Source of the DNA: Pseudodesulfovibrio indicus
GTDB taxonomy: Bacteria > Desulfobacterota > Desulfovibrionia > Desulfovibrionales > Desulfovibrionaceae
Reading direction: 5' to 3'
NCBI RefSeq assembly: GCF_001563225.1
Contig: NZ_CP014206.1
Coordinates: 930,001-994,000, forward strand
Length of the DNA stretch: 64,000 nucleotides
Position 1 is the stretch's first letter. The number at the start of each line of letters is the position of its first letter. The notes below the pieces were generated by a model. That model saw only the letters and a program-made list of their open reading frames with translations, made no database searches and was not told the origin of the DNA. Of this stretch, positions 24,204 through 31,787 are shown piece by piece. The position numbers were made by a program, and so were the translations under genes.

Positions 24204-25823
24204 ATGAGTTTTGGAAGTATGTACGTGGGGGCCACCGGCGTGATCGCCCACAGTCAAGGCATGCAGGTGCTGGCCAACAACCTGGCCAACGTCAACACCA
24301 TCGGCTATCGGCGCTCGGAGTTGCTCTTCGGCGATCTGATCAGCCAGCAGATGGGGTCGGGCGGCGCCCAATACGATTCGGGCGTGTTCCGCACCAGCCA
24401 GATCGGCAAGGGCGTCGGGGTATCGACCATCCGGCCCTCCTTCAACGAGGGGTCGCTGGAGAACACCAACGCGGTCACCGACCTGGCCCTTTCCGGCGAA
24501 GGATTTTTCGGGGTCAGCGATCCCTCCATGGGGGGCACGGGCGCGACGCATTACACCCGCGCGGGGTCCTTCCGTTTCAACAACGATGCCTATCTCGTGG
24601 ACGCGGCGGGCTTCCGGCTCCAGGGTTACGCCTACGACCAGGAGACCGGCCAGTGGGACACCGCCGTGTCCGACATCCGGCTGCCCTACGAAGACGTGAT
24701 CGTCGACGGCGAGACGGCCCGCGTGGTCCGGTCCGAGCCGGTGGCCACCAACTCGGTGGAAGTGGTCGCCAACCTCGACCATTCGGCCACGGAGGTCTTC
24801 TCCAGCACCGACAACCCGTTTTTCTCCATGCTCGAGGCGTACAACGGCTCCCAGAGCAACGCGGCCACGCCGTTCGGCGACACGGAACCCCAGTACTCCA
24901 CCGCCATGGACGTGTTCGACGCCGAGGGCAACAGCTACGAGATGACCGTCTATTACGATCCGGTCAACCCCGACACCCTGTCCAACGCCGTACCCGGCTA
25001 CAGCTATTGGGAATACGTCATCGCCATGCCCGGCGACGCCGACGGCTCGGCGGCCTACGGGACTTCGGGCGCGGGGCTCGCCGGTATGGGCGTCCTGACC
25101 TTCAACTCGCGCGGCGCGCTGGTCAACCAGTCCGCCTTCAGCCTGGATCCGTCCGCCTCCGGCGACCCCAAGGATCTGGCATCATGGGTCCCGGCCACCT
25201 TTGACGAGGAGGGGCTGCCGCAGTTCAACTTCACCTTCGGCGCCGACGGACAGTCCACGGGCGAGGTGAGCACCATCGGATACGACTTCGGGGTCAACTC
25301 CCAGAGCTCGTCCTGGCGCAGCCACGGCACCGGATCGGCGGCCACCCTGGGCACCGACGCCGACCTCCTGCCCGAAATGGCCGACATGGACCGCGACGCG
25401 CGGGTGACGACCAGTTTCGCCCAGCCGTCCTTCACCGGCTACTACAACCAGGACGGCTACACCTGGGGCTATCTCAACTACCTCAGCGTGGACGAGGAGG
25501 GCATCCTCAGCGGCCATTTCTCCAACGGCCAGACCGAGGAGCTGTACCAGGTGGGCGTCTACAAGTTCAACAGCCCCTGGGGGCTGTCCCGGGACGGGCA
25601 TACCAATTTCGTGGCCACCGAGGCTTCGGGCGGGGCCATCGAGGGCGTGGCCGGGGACCGTGGCCGGGGAACCATCAACCAGAATTCCCTGGAGTCGTCC
25701 AACGTGGACATGGCCGATGAATTCTCCAACATGATCGTCACCCAGCGCGGCTACCAGGCCAACACCAAGGTCATCACCACCGCCGACACGATGCTGAACA
25801 CCCTCATCTCGGTGAAGCGGTAG
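24204..25823 (+). CDS. flgE: Flagellar hook protein FlgE
   Basis: 539 residues. The N-terminus has the rod/hook signature QGMQVLANNLANVNTIGYRR, and the C-terminus the matching helix NVDMADEFSNMIVTQRGYQA ending DTMLNTLISVKR. Between them are hook domains with LALSGEGFFGVSDPSMGG and YTRAGSFRFNNDAYLVDAAG. FlgE subunits polymerise into the curved hook joining motor and filament. The ATG at 24204 is chosen because GGAGGAAGT precedes it. No other flagellar structural gene is adjacent, so this is an isolated copy, and it has a sigma-54 promoter. Confidence 0.92.
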   Translation: MSFGSMYVGATGVIAHSQGMQVLANNLANVNTIGYRRSELLFGDLISQQMGSGGAQYDSGVFRTSQIGKGVGVSTIRPSFNEGSLENTNAVTDLALSGEGFFGVSDPSMGGTGATHYTRAGSFRFNNDAYLVDAAGFRLQGYAYDQETGQWDTAVSDIRLPYEDVIVDGETARVVRSEPVATNSVEVVANLDHSATEVFSSTDNPFFSMLEAYNGSQSNAATPFGDTEPQYSTAMDVFDAEGNSYEMTVYYDPVNPDTLSNAVPGYSYWEYVIAMPGDADGSAAYGTSGAGLAGMGVLTFNSRGALVNQSAFSLDPSASGDPKDLASWVPATFDEEGLPQFNFTFGADGQSTGEVSTIGYDFGVNSQSSSWRSHGTGSAATLGTDADLLPEMADMDRDARVTTSFAQPSFTGYYNQDGYTWGYLNYLSVDEEGILSGHFSNGQTEELYQVGVYKFNSPWGLSRDGHTNFVATEASGGAIEGVAGDRGRGTINQNSLESSNVDMADEFSNMIVTQRGYQANTKVITTADTMLNTLISVKR

Positions 25824-25845
25824 GCCGAATCCCCAAGCGGAACGC

Positions 25846-25883
25846 GGGGCGCTGTCCGGATATCCGGGCAGCGCCCCTTTTTT
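25846..25883 (+). terminator. Terminator of flgE
   Basis: GGGGCGCTGTCCGGA-TATCCGGGCAGCGCCCC, then six T, 23 bp after the stop. The remaining bases to 26123 show no gene. Confidence 0.88.
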
Positions 25884-26123
25884 GGCTATGGTGTCCCCAT
25901 GATCCCGTGCGGGTCAAAGACCGAATGCATGTTTTCGCCCGGAATCACGGGGCAATGACTGTTAATCGCCGGGGTCGCGATTCGAGTCCGTGTCCGCGCG
26001 GGACTCCCGAACGGTCATGCGTCATGCCGCTGCGGGCGATCGGAACGGACCCTCCCGATTAATACTTTACGCAGACTAACCAGCCGGTTTAAATCCCAGT
26101 TAACCTGGAAGGAGCGTAATACG

Positions 26124-26501
26124 ATGGCGTACACGATTACCTGGCGAGCCGCGGGCGTGGTCTGGACATTCCATGGCCTGCTCACCAACGAGGATGTCAT
26201 ACAGGCCAACCTCGATATCTATGGAGATCGGCGGTTTGACGACTTGAGCTATCAGATTGTCGACATAACCAGGGTCGAACGGTTCGAGGCGTCCCCGGAA
26301 GCCATGGAGGAGGCCGCGTCCATGGATGAGGCCGCTTCCCTCCACAACGCGCATCTGATGGTCGCCGTCGTTGCCGACTCGGCAGCCGCCCTTGAGGTGG
26401 CACAGCAATATGAATCGGCCATGAAAATGTCTCCATGGAGAATCGAAATATTCCGCTCCATGGAAGACGCGGAGAATTGGGTTGGCTTCCTCGCCGGGTG
26501 A
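26124..26501 (+). CDS. Small protein of SpoIIAA-like/STAS appearance
   Basis: 125 residues. The sequence alternates strands and helices (VVWTFHGLLTNEDVIQANLD, LSYQIVDITRVERFEASPEA, HLMVAVVADSAAALEVAQQY), an order close to SpoIIAA-like proteins that bind hydrophobic or regulatory partners. There is no signal peptide and no catalytic motif. GGAAGGAG lies about 9 bases before the ATG. The next gene begins 143 bases on and may be in the same transcript. The fold assignment is by pattern only. Confidence 0.6.
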   Translation: MAYTITWRAAGVVWTFHGLLTNEDVIQANLDIYGDRRFDDLSYQIVDITRVERFEASPEAMEEAASMDEAASLHNAHLMVAVVADSAAALEVAQQYESAMKMSPWRIEIFRSMEDAENWVGFLAG

Positions 26502-26644
26502 GCCGTGCAGCGTTGTCGAATCGACATGCGAACATTCGCGGATTTTGCCGGGCCGTCTGTCAAGGACGGCCCTTTTCGCGCCCTTCCTTGAATTCCCGAG
26601 GCAAAACGGATAGTCAGGTCCTGTTCGACAACCAAGGAGTCCCT

Positions 26645-27994
26645 GTGACGGATACGAGCGAGACCCGCACCCCGGAAGAGATCCTGGCCCTGGTCCGGGA
26701 GGTGGAGCAGGAGGCCCCCGGCGGGGCCGAAACCCTGTTCATGGCCGCCATGCTGGCCGACGCCTCCCTGCCCTACGACTTTGCCCTGTCCGTTGACGGC
26801 ACGCCGCACAATCCGGCCCTGATCAACCCGGCGGCCGCCTTTTTCGCGGCCACGGCTATCATGGACCCGATCATCGAGCGCGGGCTGGCCCTGGCCGACG
26901 CCGACAACCAGGTCTTCATCCTGGCCCCAGGCGTGCGCGAAACACTGCGCGGTTCCCTGACCCCGGAGCAGGCATTGGAGTGGGGCGGGCGCGCGGTCTA
27001 CGCCCTGAACCTCGTGCTGCCCGACGCCGATCCGCAGCACTGGCCCATGGTCGAGTGGCTCATGCCCCACATACTGGCCTGTCGCGATCTGGCCGTTGAT
27101 CCGGGCGTGGTCACCGCCGCCGCCAACCGCGTGCTGCACCAGGCCGGGTTCTCCCTCCATTTCCAGCAGCGCCACCAAGAGGGGGCCGTCCTCCTGGAGG
27201 CGGCCCTGGACGCGGACATTCGGGCCAAGGGCGAACGCCACCCGGACATCACCGCCGACCTCGAAGGGCTGGGCACGGTCTACTGGGCCGCGGGCGACCT
27301 GGCGCGCGCCGAGACCGCCTTCCGCGACTGCCTGGCCCTGCAACGCGAAATCTTCACCGAGAACAACCCGGCCTCGGCCCCGATTCTCAACTCCCTGGCC
27401 ATGGTCCTGCAAGCCGCCGGGCGCAACGACGAGGCCGAGAGGACCCTGCGCGACTGCCTGGCACTGCTGCGCGGTGCCGGAGCCGAGCGCCATCCGGCCA
27501 CGGCCTCCTGCCTGAACAACCTCGCCCTGGTCCTGGAGGGCGCGGGCCGAACCCGCGAGGCGTTGGGCGCGGCCCTGCAAAGCCTGGAGCTGAACGGTTC
27601 CCTGTACGGCGAGCTGCACCCGGACACCGCGTCGGGCCACAACGTGGTGGCCCTGCTCCTGGACGGGGTGGGCGACGGTGCCGGAGCCGAGGACCATTTC
27701 CGCAAGAGCCTGGCCATCCGCGAGCGGCTCTACGGCAATGACCACCCGGAGACCGCCCAGGCCGAGTGCAACCTGGCCCTGTTCCTTGCCTCGGCCCGCC
27801 GCGAAGCGGAGGCGTTCGACCATTTCGAGCGCGGTTTCTCGGCCTACGAGTATTCTCTCGGCCCGGACCATCCGTACATGGAGACCGCCCTGGCCGGGAT
27901 GATCGAGTTCCTGGAACAGGCCGCGGCCGCGGACTCCCCACTGGGCGAGCGAGCGCGGGCGCGGCTCAAGGCCATCGTGCAGAGGGCGGGCTAG
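26645..27994 (+). CDS. Tetratricopeptide-repeat protein (kinesin-light-chain type repeats)
   Basis: 449 residues from a GTG start with AAGGAG five bases upstream; an ORF extending upstream has no comparable signal. Residues 1-165 form a helical region of unknown family. From about residue 170 onward at least five 42-residue TPR units follow, with the recurring patterns GERHPDITADLEGLGTVYWA, NPASAPILNSLAMVLQAAGR and HPETAQAECNLALFLASARR. Repeats of this class bind protein partners. The stop is three bases before the PfkB kinase start, implying one operon. Confidence 0.8.
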   Translation: MTDTSETRTPEEILALVREVEQEAPGGAETLFMAAMLADASLPYDFALSVDGTPHNPALINPAAAFFAATAIMDPIIERGLALADADNQVFILAPGVRETLRGSLTPEQALEWGGRAVYALNLVLPDADPQHWPMVEWLMPHILACRDLAVDPGVVTAAANRVLHQAGFSLHFQQRHQEGAVLLEAALDADIRAKGERHPDITADLEGLGTVYWAAGDLARAETAFRDCLALQREIFTENNPASAPILNSLAMVLQAAGRNDEAERTLRDCLALLRGAGAERHPATASCLNNLALVLEGAGRTREALGAALQSLELNGSLYGELHPDTASGHNVVALLLDGVGDGAGAEDHFRKSLAIRERLYGNDHPETAQAECNLALFLASARREAEAFDHFERGFSAYEYSLGPDHPYMETALAGMIEFLEQAAAADSPLGERARARLKAIVQRAG

Positions 27995-27997
27995 GCC

Positions 27998-28953
27998 ATG
28001 CGTCCGGTACTCGCCGTGGGGCTGGGGGAGATCCTCTGGGATGTGCTGCCGAGCGGCCGCATGCTGGGCGGCGCGCCCGCCAATTTCGCCTACCACGTCA
28101 ACGCCCTGGGCGGCGCGGGCGTGCCCGTGTCCCGCGTGGGCGACGACGACCTGGGACGCGAAGCCCTGTCCCTGCTGGTGCGAAAGGGGCTGAACATCGA
28201 CGCCGTTTCCGTGGACCCGGACCATGCCACCGGCACGGTGGACGCCCGCGTGGACGAAAGCGGCGTGGCCACCTACGTGTTCCCGGACGACGTGGCCTGG
28301 GATTTCCTGGTCCCGGACGAGATCGGTCTGGCCCTGGCGGCCCGGGCGGACGCGGTCTGCTTCGGCACCCTGGCCCAGCGGTCCCCGGTCTCCCGCGAGA
28401 CCATCCGCCATTTCCTGGCCCGAGCCCAGCATGCGCTCAAGGTCTACGACATCAACCTGCGCCAGGACTTCTACACCCCGGAGATCATCGCCGGTTCCCT
28501 GGACCTGGCCGACGTGCTCAAGATCAACGACGACGAGCTGCGCACGGTATCAAGCCTGTTCGGGCTGCCGTCGGACGAGCGCGGGGCGCTGCGCGCGCTC
28601 ATGGAGCGCCACTCCCTGCGGTTGGCGGTGCTCACGCGGGGTGGAGCGGGGAGCCTGATCCTGTCCCCGGACGGGGAGTCGGACCTGCCGGGCCTCGGGA
28701 CCTCCTCTCTCGGCGCTCACGCGGAGCGGGGAGCCTGATCCTGTCCCCGGACGGGGAGTCGGACCTGCCGGGCAGGAAGGTCGCGGTCGCGGACACCATC
28801 GGGGCCGGGGATTCGTTCACTGCCGCGCTGGTGGTGGGCTATCTGGCGGGGCGGTCCCTGGATGAGATCAATGGGTTCGCCGCCCGGGTGGCGGCGTATG
28901 TCTGCGCCCGGCCCGGGGGAATGCCCGATATGTTGGAGGAGTTTGTGGTGTAG
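27998..28953 (+). pseudogene. PfkB-family carbohydrate kinase (fructokinase-like), broken by an internal duplication
   Basis: The N-terminal part carries GEILWDVLPSGRMLGGAPAN and the substrate-domain strand RVGDDDLGREALSLLVRKGL. The middle has VYDINLRQDFYTPEII and LKINDDEL. A 50-bp stretch (28644-28693, encoding AGSLILSPDGESDLPG) occurs again at 28724-28773, shifted by 80 bp. This stops the first frame at 28738. Removing the 80 bp restores a 291-residue kinase with the catalytic GAGDSFTAALVVGYLAG and a normal end at 28953. As read the catalytic loop is out of frame, so the product should be inactive. Confidence 0.85.
28644..28773 (+). repeat. Direct duplication inside the PfkB kinase gene (2 x 50 bp)
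   Basis: Copies at 28644-28693 and 28724-28773 are identical. The 30-base spacer includes CTCACGCG, which also precedes copy 1 at 28631, so the right copy is a patchwork. The net gain is 80 bp, which is not a multiple of three. Confidence 0.9.
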
Positions 28954-29052
28954 GGGCTGCGCCCCGGCTTTTATTGAAGAGAGTCTTTGCGGGTGAGCGC
29001 ATTTTAGGGAGGAGGGAGAGCCGTCGCTGTCGCTCCTCCATGTTTTTTTGGA

Positions 29053-29527
29053 GCCCTCCCGGCGGGGTTCTTTCTTTTCAGGGAGAAAGAAAGAACGAAA
29101 GAAACGCCCTGGGGGGGCACCCCCGCCCGAAGTTTCGCCGCTGAGAATCCGATCCGCTCGGTGCGGCTTCGCATAGCGGGCCATCTGCACATTTTTCAAG
29201 GGGGAATTTGATCCTCACGTAGTATTGCTACGCTGCGGTCAAATCCCCCCTCGAAAAATGCACAGCCGCCCCACTCTGCGAAGCCTTCCGGCTCCATCTG
29301 ATCAAAAGTATAGGGACAGTCTCCACGGGAACGCCCCTTTTATGGAACACCTCCGGGTCACGGGAGCGGAGCCGCCGCCCCTTCGCGGTCGGCTTCTAGG
29401 CGTCCGGAACAGGGCTCACTGCGTGCTGCTTGACGGGACGAAGGGCGAAGGAAGAGGGGCCTTTGTAAGGCATGGCGGGGTATGAAAGCCGCTGTTTGGG
29501 GCTGACGCCCCAAAGGTGCTCCAGGGG
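29053..29527 (+). repeat. Mosaic repeat R, copy 1, carrying an inserted P element
   Basis: Modules in order: GCCCTCCCGGCGGGG; a hairpin GTTCTTTCTTT/AAAGAAAGAAC; CGCCCTGGGGGG; GAATCCGATCCGCTCGG; P copy 3 (29165-29285); CCGGCTCCATCTGATCAAAA; AGCGGAGCCGCCGCCCCTTC; GAAGAGGGGCCTT; GCTGTTTGGGGC/GCCCCAAA. Copies 2 (39678) and 3 (47044, reverse) share these blocks without P. No reading frame is conserved between copies. The remainder of 28954-29712 holds no gene. Confidence 0.85.
29165..29285. repeat. Palindromic element P, copy 3 (121 bp), inserted in repeat R copy 1
   Basis: Ends GGCTTCGCA and TGCGAAGCC pair perfectly; inner arms ATTTTTCAAGGGGGAATTTGA-like and their complement surround TCCTCACGTAG / CTACGCTGCGG. 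The flanks GCTCGGT and CCGGCTCC are contiguous in the other two R copies. Confidence 0.88.
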
Positions 29528-29712
29528 GGGCGGTGGACGAAAATTGCGTTCGGTGTGCACCGGGGGTGCGCAGGCTGAGGGAGTGGGCGGTGAGAAAATT
29601 AATGAATTCAGCCATAAACCCTGTGGCACGGGGTATGCTTTGACTGGGTAAGTGAGCAAGGCCGTGCGGCCTGAGCAGTGAACGGGCCGACAGGCTGAAG
29701 GAGGATAATCCC

Positions 29713-30180
29713 ATGACGAAGACCATCGTGAAAAGCGCAGTGAGTTTGGTGCTGATGATTTCCCTGCTGGCGGGTTGCCAGACCACCCAGGCGCAGAACG
29801 CGGCCACGCTGGGGACACTGGCGGGCGCGACCCTGGGCGCGCTGACCTTCAAGAACAAGATTTCCGGCGCGGCCATCGGCGCTGGCGCGGGCATGCTCGT
29901 GGGCTACATCGCGGGCAACGAGATGGACAAGTACGATTCCTACGACCGGGGTCGCATCTCCAACACCCTGGAGACCACGCCCTCGGGCCACGCCTCCCAG
30001 TGGGTCAATCCCGACACCCGCACCCAATACCAGGCCGTCCCCGAACCGGCGCGCAGGATGCACGACGGCCGGGTGGAGCGCGACGTGACCGTCAACGCGC
30101 GCATGGCCGACGGGTCCACCCAGACCGTCTACGCCAAGGCGTACCGCCAGCCGGACGGCAGCTGGCAGCTCGTCCAGTAG
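29713..30180 (+). CDS. Glycine-zipper 2TM lipoprotein (SlyB/OsmB-like)
   Basis: 155 residues. Lipobox LLAGCQT at about residues 19-23; then a glycine-zipper pair (LGTLAGATLGALTF and AAIGAGAGMLVGYIAGNEMD). A beta-rich C-terminal half follows (TQYQAVPEPARRMHDGRVER, then VYAKAYRQPDGSWQLVQ). Proteins of this type sit in or on the outer membrane, often under envelope stress. AAGGAGG precedes the ATG and a strong terminator follows, so it forms a single-gene unit directly downstream of repeat R copy 1. Confidence 0.82.
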   Translation: MTKTIVKSAVSLVLMISLLAGCQTTQAQNAATLGTLAGATLGALTFKNKISGAAIGAGAGMLVGYIAGNEMDKYDSYDRGRISNTLETTPSGHASQWVNPDTRTQYQAVPEPARRMHDGRVERDVTVNARMADGSTQTVYAKAYRQPDGSWQLVQ

Positions 30181-30201
30181 CCCGGCGAAACGCAACCGAC
30201 C

Positions 30202-30240
30202 AAAACGACAGGGCCGCCCAATGGGCGGCCCTGTCGTTTT
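30202..30240. terminator. Terminator of the glycine-zipper lipoprotein gene
   Basis: AAAACGACAGGGCCGCCCA and TGGGCGGCCCTGTCGTTTT are perfectly complementary with a minimal loop; the T run follows. Confidence 0.88.
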
Positions 30241-30316
30241 GGTGGTCCGTGCTCCTTCCTCATTGCCCCGAACGTCCCCGGGGGGAACATTGGGGTGGGG
30301 TGGGAGATTGTTGGGG

Positions 30317-30793
30317 TCAGTCCGTGGAGCGGAACAGCCGGGTCAGGGAGCGGGGGCGGAAACCGGCGTAGCGGCGTTGCAGGTGGATCAGGGCGCAGCC
30401 CGCAAGCATGGCCGCGTCGCGCAGGAAGGCGACCAGCGGGCCGGTGGGGGCGTTGTCCGTGTTCTTCGGGGTGCCGAAGCAGCCGCAGTCGGCGTCCAGG
30501 CCGAGATGCAGGGCGTAGAGCAGCACCGCCATGAACCCCAACAACTGTGCCACAACGAGCGCAAGCCCGCCCTTGACGTCCAGGGCCAGCCCCAGCCCGG
30601 CCAGGATCTCCACCGTCGGGATGACGTAAGACAGCACGCCCGACATGCGCCAGGTGGTCAGCCCGTAGATGTTGATGGTCACCGCGAACCCCTCCGGGTT
30701 GGAGAGCTTGAGCGCGCCCGCGTAGACGAACAGCAGGCCGATGATCAGCCTGAGCGCGAGATAGACGTATTTGGAAGTGAGCAGTCTTGTCAT
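30317..30793 (-). CDS. MauE/DoxX-type redox membrane protein
   Basis: 158 residues with four to five hydrophobic helices (LRLIIGLLFVYAGALKL, VLSYVIPTVEILAGLGLAL, GLALVVAQLLGFMAVLLYAL). The cysteine pair in ADCGCFG precedes the last helix, a feature of MauE-like and DoxX-like proteins involved in methylamine dehydrogenase maturation or membrane redox chemistry. There are no mau genes nearby, so the substrate is unknown. The 270 bases upstream are AT-rich and include an imperfect inverted repeat (CAACAG/CTGTTG near 30923-30940) shared with the divergent regulator gene. Confidence 0.75.
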   Translation of the reverse strand: MTRLLTSKYVYLALRLIIGLLFVYAGALKLSNPEGFAVTINIYGLTTWRMSGVLSYVIPTVEILAGLGLALDVKGGLALVVAQLLGFMAVLLYALHLGLDADCGCFGTPKNTDNAPTGPLVAFLRDAAMLAGCALIHLQRRYAGFRPRSLTRLFRSTD

Positions 30794-31063
30794 GGTGTTT
30801 CCTTCAAGTCCCGTTTCTGCGACCCGGCGACCATACGGCCATCCGCGCCGGAGCGCAAACCCCGAGCCGTTAACGGAAAGCCTCTACTAAAAGTCTAGAA
30901 AAATTCAAGAATATCAACCACAACAGTTTGCTGTTGGTTGTTGTTTCCAAAAAGCTCCATGAATTGAGCATGATGCAAACTGTTTTTCCTTGTCGGAAAA
31001 GTGAATTTAGCGTACTCCAATGAAAAACAACAAGGTCTGCAAGCAAGCGAAAGGGAGTTTGAC

Positions 31064-31672
31064 ATGACTGGCAAGAAGGTACTTTCCGTGGCCGAGATCG
31101 CCCGCGAACTGGAGCTGCCCGAGTCCACGGTGCACTACTGGAAGAACCGGTTCGCCCAGCATCTGCCCAGCGTGGGCAGGGGCCGCCAGAAACGGTTCAA
31201 GCCCGAGGCCATCGAGATTTTCTCCACCATCTCCCGGCTCCTCAAGGAGGGGCACACCGCCCGGGACGTCATGGACCAGCTCTCCCAGGAGTACCCCCTG
31301 CAGGCCGACACCATGCCCGCCGCCGTTCCGTCCGAGTCCGGCGTGGCCGTCTCCGCCGGGTCCATGGAGCCGGTCATGAAGATGGCCGCCGCCATCGGCC
31401 TGGAGATCGCCAAGTCCGTGGGCGAGGGCATCCGATCGGTGCTCGACGCGGAGAACCTCGGCTCCCCGGACGTGTCCGAGGTCCGCAAGGGGCTGGAGGA
31501 CGCCGCCGCCCGCATCTCCGAGGCCATGGTGGAGACCGAAGCCCTCAAGGCCGAGAACCGCGAACTCAAGGAAAAGCTGGCGGTCATGGAAGCGGAGATG
31601 GTCCGTCTGCGCAAGGACCGGCGGGAAATGGAAAAGTACCTTCTTGACAAGATAAAATCCGTATCTACTTAG
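31064..31672 (+). CDS. MerR-type helix-turn-helix protein with C-terminal coiled coil
   Basis: 202 residues. The N-terminal MerR-like winged helix reads SVAEIARELELPESTVHYWK, then a wing and second helix (GRQKRFKPEAIEIFSTISRL, HTARDVMDQL). The C-terminus (about 125-200) is a long coiled coil (ALKAENRELKEKLAVMEAEM), so it probably dimerises there. No effector domain with metal-binding cysteines is present. GAGTTTGAC before the ATG is a weak ribosome site. It lies directly before htpG on the same strand and may regulate it, but that is inferred from position. Confidence 0.78.
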   Translation: MTGKKVLSVAEIARELELPESTVHYWKNRFAQHLPSVGRGRQKRFKPEAIEIFSTISRLLKEGHTARDVMDQLSQEYPLQADTMPAAVPSESGVAVSAGSMEPVMKMAAAIGLEIAKSVGEGIRSVLDAENLGSPDVSEVRKGLEDAAARISEAMVETEALKAENRELKEKLAVMEAEMVRLRKDRREMEKYLLDKIKSVST

Positions 31673-31722
31673 ACCCTGTTCCCGGGACGCCATTCCCGAA
31701 CATGCTCTCTCTGCGAACCAGT

Positions 31723-31756
31723 CCCGCCGGATGCGCCGACCCGCGTGTCCGGCGGG
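31723..31756 (+). promoter_or_regulatory. Leader hairpin before htpG
   Basis: CCCGCCGGA (31723-31731) and TCCGGCGGG (31748-31756) pair perfectly; the ribosome-binding site GGAGGT of htpG lies about 20 bases further. No T run follows, so it looks like a leader or attenuator rather than a terminator. Confidence 0.45.
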
Positions 31757-31787
31757 CGCGCATATCCAAGATACGGAGGTACGTTTC

